Assembly: GCA_024696825.1 (NCBI GenBank)
Contig: JAILGL010000136.1
Coordinates: 1 to 57,891 of the forward strand
DNA from: Lachnospiraceae bacterium
Lineage (GTDB): Bacteria > Bacillota > Clostridia > Lachnospirales > Lachnospiraceae
DNA length: 57,891 nt
Direction: 5' to 3'
In this document: positions 8,632-21,100 of the stretch, piece after piece
Layout of the letters: the number at the start of each line of letters is the position of its first letter
Numbering within the stretch: position 1 is the first letter of the stretch
Program-made: the position numbers and the translations under genes
Notes under the pieces: model-generated
Seen by the model: the letters and a program-made list of their open reading frames with translations, nothing else
Told to the model about the DNA's origin: nothing
Databases searched by the model: none

Positions 8632-11600
8632 TTAAATAGTTGAAATCTTAGGGGTTATATCCTCTAAAACGTCTAATAATATTTTAACTGTATCAAGTGA
8701 AGTAAACATAGTGACTCCATTCATTATAGCACATCTTCTTATGGATGCGCCATCTTTATAATGAATTCCTGAAAGAACAGCTCTGGTGTTAATTATATAG
8801 CTTACGTAACCTGCTCTTATGGAATTTAGTATTTCATCACTGCCTTCACTTATTTTACCGCGGATTCTGGTTCTGATTCCTGCCTTTTTAAGAAATGTTC
8901 CGGTACCCTGAGTAGCCTCAATATTAAAGCCTAACTCATAGAATCTTTTAACCAAAGGAAGGGCCTCTTCCTTATCTTCGTCTGCTAAGGTAACCATAAC
9001 GGTTCCATATTCCTTCATCTTAATTCCTGAAGCCTGAAGGGCCTTATATAAAGCTCTCTTAAGACTCTTATCATAGCCTATGGCTTCACCTGTAGACTTC
9101 ATTTCCGGAGAAAGATAAGCATCCATTCCATTTAATTTTTCAAAGGAAAATGCTGGTGCCTTAACATACCAAAAATCCTTTTCAGGAAGTATCTTTCCTG
9201 CATAGCCCTGCTCCTCTAAGCTCTCTCCAAGCATGACCTTTGTAGCTATATCTACGAGAGAAAGGCCGATGGATTTGGATAAAAATGGAACGCTTCTTGA
9301 AGCTCTTGGATTAACCTCGATTATATATACATTTTCATCCTTATCTACTATGAACTGTATATTGTAAAGACCAACTATTCCTATACTTAAGCCAAGTCTC
9401 TTAGTGTAATCTGCGATAGTATCCTTAACCTTATCTGATAAAGAATATGGAGGATATACGCTGGTACTGTCGCCTGAATGGACTCCTGTACGCTCTACAA
9501 GCTCCATGATTCCAGGTAAAAATGCATCCTTTCCGTCACAGATGGCATCTACCTCAACCTCCTTACCAACCACGTATTTATCTACAAGTACAGGTCTGTC
9601 TCTGTCAACCTCTACCGCACTGGTAAGGTATTTTACAAGCATATCCTCATTGGCAACTATTTCCATGGCTCTTCCGCCAAGAACGTAGCTTGGACGCACA
9701 AGTACAGGATAACCTGTTCTCTTTGCAACCTCGATTCCGTCAGGAATATTGGTTACTGCATGTCCCTTTGGATGAGGAATATTTAAGTCTTCGATTATAT
9801 GTGAAAATGCATCTCTGTCCTCAGCGTTAAATATAGCCTTAGACTCTGTTCCGATTATCTTCACTCCTCTCTTTTCAAGAGGCTCAACTAAGTTTACTGC
9901 AGTCTGTCCACCAAGAGTTGCTATGATTCCCAGAGGTTTTTCAAGATCCACTATATTCATAATATCCTCTACTGTAAGAGGCTCAAAATACAGCTTATCC
10001 GCTGTGGTATAGTCAGTGGAAACTGTCTCCGGATTATTATTAATTACTATTGCTTCATAGCCCATTTCATGAATGGTTCTAACTGCATGAACGGTGGAAT
10101 AATCGAATTCCACACCCTGTCCGATTCTGATAGGACCTGCACCAAGTACTATTATCTTTTTATTGTTTGAAACTATAGATTCATTTTCATCCTCATAGGT
10201 AGAATAAAAATATGGCACATAGCTTTCAAACTCGCTTGCACAGGTATCTATCATCTTGTAAACCGGACGGATATCGTGAAGCTTTCTAAGCCTGTAGATA
10301 TCCTCCTCAGTTGCATTAGTAAGCTCTGCTATATAGGAATCTGAAAAGCCCATTTTCTTAGCTTCGTAAAGGAGTGATTTACTTAAGGAGGTACCCTTAG
10401 TCCTCTCTTCAATCTTCTTTTCAAATTCAACTATATTCTTAATTTTATCTAAGAAAAACATATCGATTTTGGTGCGGTTGTAGATAACCTGTTCATCCAC
10501 ACCTAACCAAAGGAGTTCTGAGATAGCATAGATTCTGTCATCTGTTCCCTCTTCGATATATTTTAACAGCTTTTCAATGGCTTCCTTCTCATTGTCAGGA
10601 GCCGGTTTGTTGGAAAGATTTTTCACATCAAATTTTTCCAAATGTATATGATTCTTGCCATCCTCCAATGAACGAATAGCCTTTAATAAGCTTTCCTCCA
10701 TGGTTCTTCCCACACTCATGGTCTCTCCTGTAGCCTTCATCTGAGTTGAAAGTACATTTGATGCAAGAGTAAATTTATCAAATGGGAATCGTGGCATCTT
10801 AGTTACAACATAGTCAAGGGATGGCTCGAAGCAGGCAGGTGTATTGGCAAGTCTTATCTCATCCAGATTCATGCCTACTGCAATCTTTGCAGATACCCTT
10901 GCGATAGGATAACCGCTGGCCTTGGATGCAAGGGCTGATGATCTTGAAACTCGAGGGTTTACCTCAATTACATAGTAATCAAAGGATTCAGGATCAAGGG
11001 CAAACTGAACATTACATCCACCCTTTATTTTAAGTGCTCTAATTATCTTTAGGGCACTGTCTCTAAGCATGTGATACTCTTTATTAGTAAGGGTCTGGCT
11101 TGGTGCCACTACTATGGAATCACCTGTATGAATACCTACAGGATCTAAGTTTTCCATGTTACATACAGTTATGGCTGTATCATTAGCATCCCTTATTACC
11201 TCATATTCTATCTCCTTATAACCCTTTATACTTTTCTCTACAAGCACCTGATTTACAGGAGAAAGGGCGAGAGCATGCTTCATCATCTCTCTCATTTCTT
11301 CCGCATTATTACTGAAACCTCCACCTGTTCCACCAAGGGTAAATGCAGGTCTGAGTATTACAGGATAACCTATTTTTTCTGCAGCCTCTAAGCCCTCTTC
11401 GATACTTGTAGTTATCATGGAAGGCACTACAGGCTCATTTAATTCTTCACATAATTCCTTAAATTCTTCTCTATCCTCAGCCCTTCTAATACTGGCTGCG
11501 TCCGTTCCGAGAAGCTCTATCTCACATTCCTCTAACACGCCCTTATCATAGAGCTGAAGGGAAAGATTAAGTCCTGTCTGTCCACCGATTCCGGGGATAA

Positions 11601-11856
11601 TGGCATCAGGTCTTTCATATCTGCATATTCTTGCCATATATTCCAATGTAAGGGGCTCCATATAAACCTTATCTGCAATGGAATTATCTGTCATTATGGT
11701 GGCTGGATTAGAGTTTGCAAGGACTACCTCATAACCCTCTTCCTTAAGGGCTAAGCAGGCCTGTGTTCCTGCATAATCAAACTCTGCTGCCTGACCTATT
11801 ACAATGGGACCTGAACCTATAACCAATACCTTTTTAATATCTGTTCTCTTAGGCAT
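8632..11856 (-). CDS. carB: Carbamoyl phosphate synthase, large (ammonia-using synthetase) subunit
   Basis: This full-length 1074-residue subunit makes carbamoyl phosphate from bicarbonate, ATP and ammonia channelled from CarA, feeding pyrimidine and arginine synthesis. The two homologous ATP-grasp halves are visible. Half one begins IKKVLVIGSGPIVIGQAAEFDYAG; half two begins NKKIIVLGAGPIRIGQ near residue 545. Each carries ALGG-type glycine loops and an EVNPR metal/nucleotide motif (IEVNPRVSRSS and IEVNPRASRSV). An MGS-like allosteric domain fills about residues 935-1074. The start is preceded by TTGGAGG. It follows carA by 79 bp without a terminator. No frameshift or missing block is seen. 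Confidence 0.97.
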   Translation of the reverse strand: MPKRTDIKKVLVIGSGPIVIGQAAEFDYAGTQACLALKEEGYEVVLANSNPATIMTDNSIADKVYMEPLTLEYMARICRYERPDAIIPGIGGQTGLNLSLQLYDKGVLEECEIELLGTDAASIRRAEDREEFKELCEELNEPVVPSMITTSIEEGLEAAEKIGYPVILRPAFTLGGTGGGFSNNAEEMREMMKHALALSPVNQVLVEKSIKGYKEIEYEVIRDANDTAITVCNMENLDPVGIHTGDSIVVAPSQTLTNKEYHMLRDSALKIIRALKIKGGCNVQFALDPESFDYYVIEVNPRVSRSSALASKASGYPIARVSAKIAVGMNLDEIRLANTPACFEPSLDYVVTKMPRFPFDKFTLASNVLSTQMKATGETMSVGRTMEESLLKAIRSLEDGKNHIHLEKFDVKNLSNKPAPDNEKEAIEKLLKYIEEGTDDRIYAISELLWLGVDEQVIYNRTKIDMFFLDKIKNIVEFEKKIEERTKGTSLSKSLLYEAKKMGFSDSYIAELTNATEEDIYRLRKLHDIRPVYKMIDTCASEFESYVPYFYSTYEDENESIVSNNKKIIVLGAGPIRIGQGVEFDYSTVHAVRTIHEMGYEAIVINNNPETVSTDYTTADKLYFEPLTVEDIMNIVDLEKPLGIIATLGGQTAVNLVEPLEKRGVKIIGTESKAIFNAEDRDAFSHIIEDLNIPHPKGHAVTNIPDGIEVAKRTGYPVLVRPSYVLGGRAMEIVANEDMLVKYLTSAVEVDRDRPVLVDKYVVGKEVEVDAICDGKDAFLPGIMELVERTGVHSGDSTSVYPPYSLSDKVKDTIADYTKRLGLSIGIVGLYNIQFIVDKDENVYIIEVNPRASRSVPFLSKSIGLSLVDIATKVMLGESLEEQGYAGKILPEKDFWYVKAPAFSFEKLNGMDAYLSPEMKSTGEAIGYDKSLKRALYKALQASGIKMKEYGTVMVTLADEDKEEALPLVKRFYELGFNIEATQGTGTFLKKAGIRTRIRGKISEGSDEILNSIRAGYVSYIINTRAVLSGIHYKDGASIRRCAIMNGVTMFTSLDTVKILLDVLEDITPKISTI

Positions 11857-11935
11857 ATATTACCTCCAAGTATATTATAAATATGCTAATCTGTTTGCTA
11901 AATCTTTATTTCTAAGCTTTAAGAATTCATCTGGT

Positions 11936-13012
11936 TTACTTTTTCATAAGTGCCGTAAACTGCTTAAATAAATATGTACTGTCACATGGACCCGGTGCAC
12001 TTTCAGGATGATACTGAACTGAAAGAATCTTTTCTTCCTCGTTATATAATCCTTCTACTGTCTGATCTAAAATATTTAAATGTGATATCCTAAGTCCTGT
12101 ATTTACGATGGAATTTTCATCCACCGCATAGCTGTGATTCTGACTGGTGATTTCCACCTTTCCTGTAAGTAAATTTTTAACAGGATGATTACCGCCTCTG
12201 TGTCCAAATTTAAGCTTATAGGTTGACGCTCCACATGAAAGTGCGATTAACTGATGGCCTAAGCATATTCCAAATATAGGACATTTTCCTCTTATTTCCT
12301 TTAAGGTTTCTATTACAGGTTTAACATCTGTAGGGTCTCCCGGTCCATTTGAAATAAATACTCCATCCGGCATCAGGGATAATATTTCCTCGCTGCTGGT
12401 GTTATATGGAACTATAGTCACGTTACATTTATTCTGATTTAACATTCTTACGATATTGGTCTTCATACCACAGTCAATTGCAACTACGTGATATAAGGGA
12501 TTGGTTGTACGGCTGTACCACTTTCTTTTACAGCTTACACGGTCAACCGCGTCATGTCTTATTTCAGTATCTCTTATCTTCCTAAGCCCCTGCTCCTTAG
12601 AGGTGTTCTCATCAGTTATAAGAACTCTTCTGGAACCGTAATCTCTAATGCTTCTTACCAGCTTTCTGGTGTCCACACCATAGATTCCTGCAACATCATT
12701 TTCCTCAAGTAAATCGTGCAATGTTCCTGTGGATCTGAAGTTTGAAGGACTGTCATTAATATCTCTCACAATAAGTGCCGATGGTGCGATTATCTTGCTC
12801 TCATAATCCTCATTGGTAATACCATAATTTCCAATAAGAGGATAAGACATAACCACCGCCTGATCGGTGTAGGAAGGATCTGAGACTATCTCCTGATATC
12901 CCACCATAGAGGTATTAAATACTATTTCACATACTACTTCCTTTTTACTTCCAAAGGAAAAACCGTAATACTCGCTCCCGTCCTCTAAAATAAGTTTTCT
13001 GTTATAAGTCAT
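11936..13012 (-). CDS. carA: Carbamoyl phosphate synthase, small (glutaminase) subunit
   Basis: The 358-residue subunit hydrolyses glutamine and passes ammonia to CarB. It has the N-terminal CPSase small domain (MTYNRKLILEDGSEYYG) and a class I glutamine amidotransferase domain from about residue 168. The nucleophile Cys is in FGICLGHQ and the His-Glu pair in YHPESAPGP. The upstream pyrG stop codon lies inside the ribosome site (TAAGGAGG), so the genes are tightly coupled. CarA and CarB being adjacent and in order supports one complex made from one message. Confidence 0.97.
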   Translation of the reverse strand: MTYNRKLILEDGSEYYGFSFGSKKEVVCEIVFNTSMVGYQEIVSDPSYTDQAVVMSYPLIGNYGITNEDYESKIIAPSALIVRDINDSPSNFRSTGTLHDLLEENDVAGIYGVDTRKLVRSIRDYGSRRVLITDENTSKEQGLRKIRDTEIRHDAVDRVSCKRKWYSRTTNPLYHVVAIDCGMKTNIVRMLNQNKCNVTIVPYNTSSEEILSLMPDGVFISNGPGDPTDVKPVIETLKEIRGKCPIFGICLGHQLIALSCGASTYKLKFGHRGGNHPVKNLLTGKVEITSQNHSYAVDENSIVNTGLRISHLNILDQTVEGLYNEEEKILSVQYHPESAPGPCDSTYLFKQFTALMKK

Positions 13013-13027
13013 GAATTAAAGGCCTCC

Positions 13028-14653
<1,626 letters not shown>

Positions 14654-14778
14654 TCATGAAACCTGCCTATTGTTTAAATGTTCTAAATACATGAAGTTGT
14701 TATATTTTGCTTATATTTTGCTTTTGTTTTTTCTATATTTTGCTTAAGTTTTTTAAATGTTTTTAATTGTTTATATGC

Positions 14779-16263
14779 TTATAAATTGGTATATCCTATA
14801 AGGTCTCTATCTACTTCCTTAGCTACCTCTCTACCCTCAGCTATAGCCCATACTACAAGTGACTGTCCTCTATGCATATCTCCTGCAACATAAACCTTAT
14901 CCTTAGAGGTATGATAAGAACCAAGACCTGTCTTAACATTAGTACGAGGATCTAAATCTACTCCAAAGCTGTCTGTTACATACTTTTCACTTCCCAAGAA
15001 ACCTGCTGCAATAAGTACTAAATCTGCAGGAACCTTCTTTTCAGAACCCTCTATAGGAACCATGTTAAGTCTTCCTGTTTTCTTATCAATCTGCTTATCA
15101 AGACTTACTGTAACAACCCCCTTAAGCACTCCCTTTTCGTCCTTTATAAATTCCTTTATGGTTGTGCAGTAAACTCTAGGGTCATCGCCAAATTTATAAA
15201 TAGCCTCTTCCTGACCATAGTCAGTTTTAAGGACTCTTGGCCACTCCGGCCATGGATTAGAAGCAAATCTTTCCTTTGGTGGCTGAGGCATCATTTCTAA
15301 CTGAGTAACCTTCTTGGCACCGAGTCTTATACAGGTTCCAACACAGTCATTTCCTGTATCTCCACCTCCGACTACGATTACCTTTTTACCCTTAACTCCC
15401 TTTGTTGGAAGCTTCTTAAAGTTAGAATCCAAAAGCTCTTTGGTAACCTCTCCTAAGAAATCTACCGCAAAGCGAATTCCCATAGCCTCTCTACCTGGAG
15501 CCTGTATATCTCTTGGCTTTGAAGCACCACAGGCTAAGATAATGCTGTCATACTGTTTAGTTAATTCTTCTGCTGAAATGTCTTTTCCAACATCAGTATT
15601 TACTACAAATTTAACTCCTGCCTTTTCCATAAGTCTGACTCTTCTGTCAATTACGGATTTATCTAATTTCATATTTGGAATACCATATCTTAAAAGACCA
15701 CCGACTCTGTCATGTCTTTCATATACAGTAACCTCATGACCTCTTCTGTTAAGGAGCTGAGCTGCTGCAAGTCCGGAAGGACCGCTACCTATAACCGCTA
15801 CCTTTTTATCGGTGCGAACCTGAGGAGCCTCCTCCTTTACATAGCCATTTTCAAATGCATATTCAATGATGGTTCTCTCATTTTCCTTAGTACAAACTGC
15901 CTCATCATTAAGTCCGCAGGTACATGCTGCCTCGCAAAGAGCAGGACATACTCTTCCTGTAAATTCAGGGAAGCTGTGAGTCATACTAAGTCTTTGATAT
16001 GCCTCTTCCATTTTTCCGCGATATACTAAATCATTTGTTTCAGGTACGAGATTGTGCAAAGGACAACCGGAAGCCATTCCTGAAATCATCATTCCTGCCT
16101 GGCAAAATGGAATTCCACAATCCATACATCTTGCAGCCTGCTTTTTCTGTTCCTCAAGTGGAAGGTTCTCATGAAATTCATAGAAATCCTTGATTCTCTC
16201 TTCTTCAGTTCTTACGTCGCCTTCCATACGCTCATATTCCAAAAATCCTGTTGTCTTTCCCAT
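14779..16263 (-). CDS. gltD: Glutamate synthase (NADPH), small subunit
   Basis: The 494-residue FAD/iron-sulfur subunit supplies electrons from NAD(P)H for GOGAT. The N-terminal cysteine-rich region (CMDCGIPFC near residue 46 and GRVCPALCEAACTCG near residue 103) binds two [4Fe-4S] clusters. The FAD motif is VAVIGSGPSGLAAAQLLNRRGH near residue 149 and the NADPH motif is VIVVGGGDTGNDC near residue 292. The start overlaps the gltB stop codon as TAATG, and its GGAGG site lies in the last gltB codons, so the two subunits are translationally coupled. Confidence 0.96.
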   Translation of the reverse strand: MGKTTGFLEYERMEGDVRTEEERIKDFYEFHENLPLEEQKKQAARCMDCGIPFCQAGMMISGMASGCPLHNLVPETNDLVYRGKMEEAYQRLSMTHSFPEFTGRVCPALCEAACTCGLNDEAVCTKENERTIIEYAFENGYVKEEAPQVRTDKKVAVIGSGPSGLAAAQLLNRRGHEVTVYERHDRVGGLLRYGIPNMKLDKSVIDRRVRLMEKAGVKFVVNTDVGKDISAEELTKQYDSIILACGASKPRDIQAPGREAMGIRFAVDFLGEVTKELLDSNFKKLPTKGVKGKKVIVVGGGDTGNDCVGTCIRLGAKKVTQLEMMPQPPKERFASNPWPEWPRVLKTDYGQEEAIYKFGDDPRVYCTTIKEFIKDEKGVLKGVVTVSLDKQIDKKTGRLNMVPIEGSEKKVPADLVLIAAGFLGSEKYVTDSFGVDLDPRTNVKTGLGSYHTSKDKVYVAGDMHRGQSLVVWAIAEGREVAKEVDRDLIGYTNL

Positions 16264-19200
16264 TACATACCTCCTACAAATGTTTTAAATGCTTCGATCT
16301 TTGCATTGTCAGGGTCAACACCTTTCTCTTCGCTCTTAGCGATAAGCTTTAACATCTCTTTGTAATCTGTCGGTATAATCTTCTTAAAATGTGGAAGATA
16401 TTCATCGAAGTTATCTAAGATTACCTGGCCCTTCTTAGAACCTGTATGCTCAACATGTTCTCCGATTATTTTCTTAAGCTCTTCCAAGTCATTTTTATTT
16501 TCAATGCTCTCCATACTTACAAGCTGCTTGTTTAGGTTTCTGTAAAGCTTGTTATCCTCATCCAGTACATATACAACTCCGCCGCTCATACCTGCTGCAA
16601 AGTTCTTTCCTGTACCTCCAAGAATAACTACCGTACCACCTGTCATATATTCACAACCATGCTCGCCAACGCCTTCAACTACTGCAATGGCACCTGAGTT
16701 TCTTATGGCAAATCTTTCACCTGCCATACCTGCTATAAATGCCTTTCCTGAAGTCGCACCGTAAAGAGCAACATTTCCTATAATAATATTTTCATCAGGA
16801 TCATAGCTTGCTTCCTTTGGAACCTTTACTGTAAGCTTACCACCGGACAAGCCCTTTCCAAAGTAATCGTTACTGTCTCCTTCTAAGCTAAGAGTAAGTC
16901 CCTTTGGAATAAATGCTCCAAAGCTCTGTCCTCCTGCTCCCTTACAATTAATTACTATAGTATCCTCTTTCAGTCCCTCCGGATGCTGTCTTGTAATCTC
17001 TGCACCAAGCAGTGTTCCGAAGGTTCTGTCTGTATTAGTAAGCTCTATATCCACCTCAGATGTCTTACCATCCTTTATGGATGCAAGAATATCCTTTCTT
17101 GCTAAAATAACCTTTTCATCCTTAGTATTTTCAAGCTTAAAGTCATATTTATTCTCAGGATTAAATGTGGAATCCTTTCTGTCTACATCAGACATATCTA
17201 TGAGAATTCTGTGAAGATCTAACTTACTCTGCTTATCATTTAAATCTTCCTTAACCTTAAGTAAATCAGTTCTACCAACTAATTCCTTCATGGAACGCAC
17301 ACCAAGCTTTGACATTAATTCTCTAAGCTCTTTTGCTATAAATATCATGAAGTTCTCAACATACTCAGGCTTACCCTTAAATCTCTTTCTAAGCTCAGGG
17401 TTCTGAGTTGCAACACCCATAGGGCAGGTATCTGACTGACAGGCTCTCATCATGGTACATCCCATGGTAATAAGTGGTGCTGTTGCAAAACCAAATTCCT
17501 CTGCTCCGAGGATGGCTGCTATAGCAACATCTCTACCACTCATAAGCTTACCGTCTGTCTCTATAACTACCTGATTTCTAAGGCCGTTAGCTACAAGTGT
17601 CTGATGTGTTTCTGCAAGTCCCATTTCCCAAGGAAGTCCTGCATTATGTATGGATGAAAGTGGAGCAGCACCTGTACCACCGTCATATCCTGATATAAGG
17701 ATTACCTCAGCTCCGGCCTTTGCAACACCGGATGCTACAGTACCAACACCTACCTCAGAAACAAGCTTAACTGAAATTCTTGCTTCTTTATTAGCATTTT
17801 TGAGGTCATATATAAGCTGTGCCAAATCCTCGATAGAATAAATGTCATGATGTGGTGGAGGTGATATAAGACTTACACCCGGAGTAGAATGTCTTGTTTT
17901 AGCTACCCAAGGATATACCTTTTTACCAGGAAGATGTCCACCCTCACCAGGCTTAGCACCCTGCGCCATCTTTATCTGAATCTCCTTGGCACTTACAAGA
18001 TATCTGCTGGTTACACCAAATCGACCACTGGCAACCTGCTTAATAGCTGAACTTCTGTCATTATCAGTTCCTGCTGATAAAATTCTTTCTTCGCTCTCTC
18101 CACCCTCACCGCTGTTTGACTTACCGTGAAGTCTGTTCATGGCTATTGCAAGGGTTTCATGAGCCTCCTCTGAGATAGAACCGTAGGACATGGCACCTGT
18201 TTTAAAATGCTTTACAATCTCCTCAACTCCTTCTACCTCATCTAATGGAATACTCTTTTCACTAAAGTTAAATTCCATCATATTTCTTAAGAAGCCCTGA
18301 TTTTCTTCATCCACCATCTGTGTATACTGCTTGAATTTATCGTAATCTCCCTCTCTTGTGGAGGCCTGCAGCATATGAATAGTACGTGGATTATATCTAT
18401 GCTTCTCACCCTGGGCTCTCATCTTATGTCTTCCCGTTGCGGTAAGCTCCATATTTACTGAAAGTCCAAGTGGATCAAATGCTTTGCTGTGCTGCTTATC
18501 TACAGCACGCTCTATATCCTCTAATGTAATTCCACCAACACGGCTTACAGTGCCGGTGAAATATTCATTTATAACCTCTTCTGAAATACCTATTGCCTCA
18601 AATATCTTACTTCCCTGATAAGACTGGATGGTTGAGATTCCCATTTTTGAAGCAATCTTTACGATACCAAAAAGAATGGCATCTGTGTAATCCTCAACTG
18701 CTGCATAGTAGTCCTTCTCAAGAAGCTCAGTCTTAACTAATTCCTTGATGGTTGCATGTGCAAGATATGGGTTAACTGCTGAAGCACCGTAACCTAAAAG
18801 TGTTGCAAAATGATGCACCTCTCTAGGCTCTCCTGATTCAAGAATAAGTGACATGGCTGTACTCTTTCTTGTATCTACCAAATGCTTATGCACTGCTGCA
18901 ACAGCAAGAAGTGATGGAATTGCCACATGATTCTCATCCACTCCCCTGTCGGATAATATAAGGATGTTAGCACCCTGTCTATAAGCTTTATCAACCTCTA
19001 CAAAGAGATGATTTAAGGCACGCTTTATAGATGTATTTTTATAATAAAGAGTTGAAACCTTAGCAACCTTAAAGCCATGACTTCCATTTAACTCCTCGAT
19101 TTTAAGTACATCCAAATCAGTTAAAATAGGATTGTTTATCTTAAGTACATGGCAGTTCTCAGGCTTCTCCTCCAAAAGATTTCCATTTTTTCCTACATAT

Positions 19201-20831
19201 ACAGTTCTTGAAGTTACGATTTCCTCACGCTGTGCATCAATTGGTGGGTTTGTAACCTGTGCAAAAAGCTGTTTGAAATAGTAGAATAATGGCTGATACT
19301 CTTCTGACAATGGAGCTATAGGAATGTCCACACCCATGGAACCTATTTTCTCAGAACCTGTAAGGGCCATGGAAAGAATTCCCTCATTGTAATTCTCCCA
19401 AGTATATCCAAATGCTTTCTGAATCTGCTTTAATCTGTCAGATGTAAATGAAGGCACCTTTCTGTTAGGAATCTTAAGCTCTGAAAGACTTAAAAGATTA
19501 CTGTCTAACCACTCACCAAACGGCTTGGCGCAGGCATATTTTTCCTTTATCTCATCATCATAAATAACTCTCTTCTGCTTTGTATCTACTAAAAGAATTT
19601 TTCCAGGATGAAGTCTTTCCTTCTTTACTACATGCTTCTCATCTAAGTCAAGTACACCGACCTCTGAAGAAAGAATAAGTCTGTTATCATCCATTACATA
19701 ATATCTTGAAGGTCTTAAACCATTTCTATCAAGAATTGCTCCCATTACATCTCCGTCTGAGAAAAGGATTGATGCAGGGCCGTCCCAAGGCTCCATCATG
19801 GTTGCATAATATTGATAGAAGTCTCTCTCTTCCATGGAAAGAGTTTCATTATGTGCCCATGGCTCAGGGATTGCAATCATTGCAGCAAGTGGTAAATCCA
19901 TACCGCTCATTACAAGGAATTCAAGGGTGTTATCAAGCATTGCTGAGTCAGATCCATTTTGAGAAATAACAGGAAGTACCTTTGTCATATCCTCCTCTGA
20001 AAATGTATCTGTATGCATGGTCTCTTCTCTTGCAAGCATCTTATCAGCATTTCCCTTAATGGTATTAATCTCACCATTATGTACCATAAATCTGTTAGGA
20101 TGTGCTCTGTTCCAACTTGGATTAGTATTAGTTGAGAAACGTGAATGCACCATGGCAATAGCTGACTCATAATCCGGATCCTTAAGATCTGTGAAGAAAA
20201 GTCTCAGCTGATTCACAAGGAACATTCCCTTATATACTATTGTTCTGCAGGATAATGAAGGCACATAAGTATCTGCACTACTCTGCTCAAATTCTCTTCT
20301 GACAATGTAAAGCTTTCTGTCAAAATCTATATCTTCCTTTAATTCCTTTGGTCTGTTTATAAATACCTGCTCTATATTTGGCATGCACTCTCTGGCCTTA
20401 TCTCCAAGTACCTCTTCTGCAGTATCTACCTTTCTCCAACCAAGAATTTTAAGTCCTTCTTTTCTAACAATTACTTCAAACATGGACTTTGCCTGTCTTC
20501 TTGCAAGCTCATCCTGTGGGAAGAAGAACATACCTACTCCGTATTTTCTTCTATCTGGTAACTCAACTCCCAACTTCTTCATCTTCTTTGCGAAGAATCT
20601 ATGTGGAATCTGAGTAAGAATTCCAACACCATCACCGGTCTTTCCTTCTGCATCCTTACCAGCTCTGTGTTCGAGATTTTCAACTATGGATAATGCATCG
20701 CGAACTAATTCATGACTTGCTCTGCCCTCAATATCAATAATGGCTCCAATACCGCAGTTATCGTGCTCAAAGGCAGGGTTATATAGTCCGTTTTTTTCAA
20801 TTTTCTTAAACATATCCTTAATTTTCTTCAT
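16263..20831 (-). CDS. gltB: Glutamate synthase (NADPH), large subunit
   Basis: This 1522-residue subunit converts glutamine plus 2-oxoglutarate into two glutamates. The start is placed 27 bp inside the longest frame, because AAGGAGG then lies 9 nt before it. Residues 1-25 form a propeptide whose removal would expose Cys26 (HDN|CGIG) as the N-terminal glutaminase nucleophile. A central domain follows, then the FMN/synthase domain (residues about 820-1190) with the 3Fe-4S cysteines in CTMMRACQSDTCPMG, and the C-terminal glycine-rich GXGXG beta-helix (about 1260-1450). It is the first gene after a promoter and an ANTAR-type leader, making it the clearest candidate target of the cluster's own regulator. 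Confidence 0.96.
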   Translation of the reverse strand: MKKIKDMFKKIEKNGLYNPAFEHDNCGIGAIIDIEGRASHELVRDALSIVENLEHRAGKDAEGKTGDGVGILTQIPHRFFAKKMKKLGVELPDRRKYGVGMFFFPQDELARRQAKSMFEVIVRKEGLKILGWRKVDTAEEVLGDKARECMPNIEQVFINRPKELKEDIDFDRKLYIVRREFEQSSADTYVPSLSCRTIVYKGMFLVNQLRLFFTDLKDPDYESAIAMVHSRFSTNTNPSWNRAHPNRFMVHNGEINTIKGNADKMLAREETMHTDTFSEEDMTKVLPVISQNGSDSAMLDNTLEFLVMSGMDLPLAAMIAIPEPWAHNETLSMEERDFYQYYATMMEPWDGPASILFSDGDVMGAILDRNGLRPSRYYVMDDNRLILSSEVGVLDLDEKHVVKKERLHPGKILLVDTKQKRVIYDDEIKEKYACAKPFGEWLDSNLLSLSELKIPNRKVPSFTSDRLKQIQKAFGYTWENYNEGILSMALTGSEKIGSMGVDIPIAPLSEEYQPLFYYFKQLFAQVTNPPIDAQREEIVTSRTVYVGKNGNLLEEKPENCHVLKINNPILTDLDVLKIEELNGSHGFKVAKVSTLYYKNTSIKRALNHLFVEVDKAYRQGANILILSDRGVDENHVAIPSLLAVAAVHKHLVDTRKSTAMSLILESGEPREVHHFATLLGYGASAVNPYLAHATIKELVKTELLEKDYYAAVEDYTDAILFGIVKIASKMGISTIQSYQGSKIFEAIGISEEVINEYFTGTVSRVGGITLEDIERAVDKQHSKAFDPLGLSVNMELTATGRHKMRAQGEKHRYNPRTIHMLQASTREGDYDKFKQYTQMVDEENQGFLRNMMEFNFSEKSIPLDEVEGVEEIVKHFKTGAMSYGSISEEAHETLAIAMNRLHGKSNSGEGGESEERILSAGTDNDRSSAIKQVASGRFGVTSRYLVSAKEIQIKMAQGAKPGEGGHLPGKKVYPWVAKTRHSTPGVSLISPPPHHDIYSIEDLAQLIYDLKNANKEARISVKLVSEVGVGTVASGVAKAGAEVILISGYDGGTGAAPLSSIHNAGLPWEMGLAETHQTLVANGLRNQVVIETDGKLMSGRDVAIAAILGAEEFGFATAPLITMGCTMMRACQSDTCPMGVATQNPELRKRFKGKPEYVENFMIFIAKELRELMSKLGVRSMKELVGRTDLLKVKEDLNDKQSKLDLHRILIDMSDVDRKDSTFNPENKYDFKLENTKDEKVILARKDILASIKDGKTSEVDIELTNTDRTFGTLLGAEITRQHPEGLKEDTIVINCKGAGGQSFGAFIPKGLTLSLEGDSNDYFGKGLSGGKLTVKVPKEASYDPDENIIIGNVALYGATSGKAFIAGMAGERFAIRNSGAIAVVEGVGEHGCEYMTGGTVVILGGTGKNFAAGMSGGVVYVLDEDNKLYRNLNKQLVSMESIENKNDLEELKKIIGEHVEHTGSKKGQVILDNFDEYLPHFKKIIPTDYKEMLKLIAKSEEKGVDPDNAKIEAFKTFVGGM

Positions 20832-20994
20832 CTCATTAGGCCTCCTTGTTTTTTTCATTCTCCACCTATTCTTGTTTTTAGCTACACATTGTTATTTTTA
20901 GTTTTTTTTAGATTTGTATTTATATTTATATTTGCATTTATATTTAAGCAATTTCAGGGGTCACATTTTTCCCTTCCATCCCCTTTAATTGCAT

Positions 20995-21037
20995 AAAAAA
21001 AAGGCACTTCAAGTATTTAAAATACTCGAAGCGCCTT
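20995..21037 (-). terminator. Leader terminator (attenuator) in front of gltB
   Basis: A stem of about 16 bp starting GGCGCUUCGAGUAUU, with two G-U pairs and a very small loop, is followed by eight U. It lies about 165 nt before the gltB start codon and inside its transcript. Its 5' arm is also the 3' arm and half the loop of hairpin P2, so the two structures exclude each other. This is the arrangement expected for regulated antitermination. Confidence 0.85.
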
Positions 21038-21093
21038 TGCTTCCAAAAAAATATAAATAAAAATAAAAGAAGTCGATGTCTCCTTTGACATCA
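21028..21093 (-). promoter_or_regulatory. ANTAR-binding dual hexaloop RNA motif in gltB leader
   Basis: On the minus-strand RNA, P1 is GAUGUC-AAAGGA-GACAUC (21093-21076) and P2 is GAAGC-AAAGGC-GCUUC (21043-21028). Both have 6-nt loops with A at position 1 and G at position 4, the known ANTAR recognition rule. A 32-nt A/U-rich linker joins them, longer than in most described examples. P1 begins at the predicted RNA 5' end. P2 shares its 3' arm with the downstream terminator. The ANTAR protein encoded at 6768-7349 is the natural partner. Confidence 0.85.
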
Positions 21094-21100
21094 CCTATCA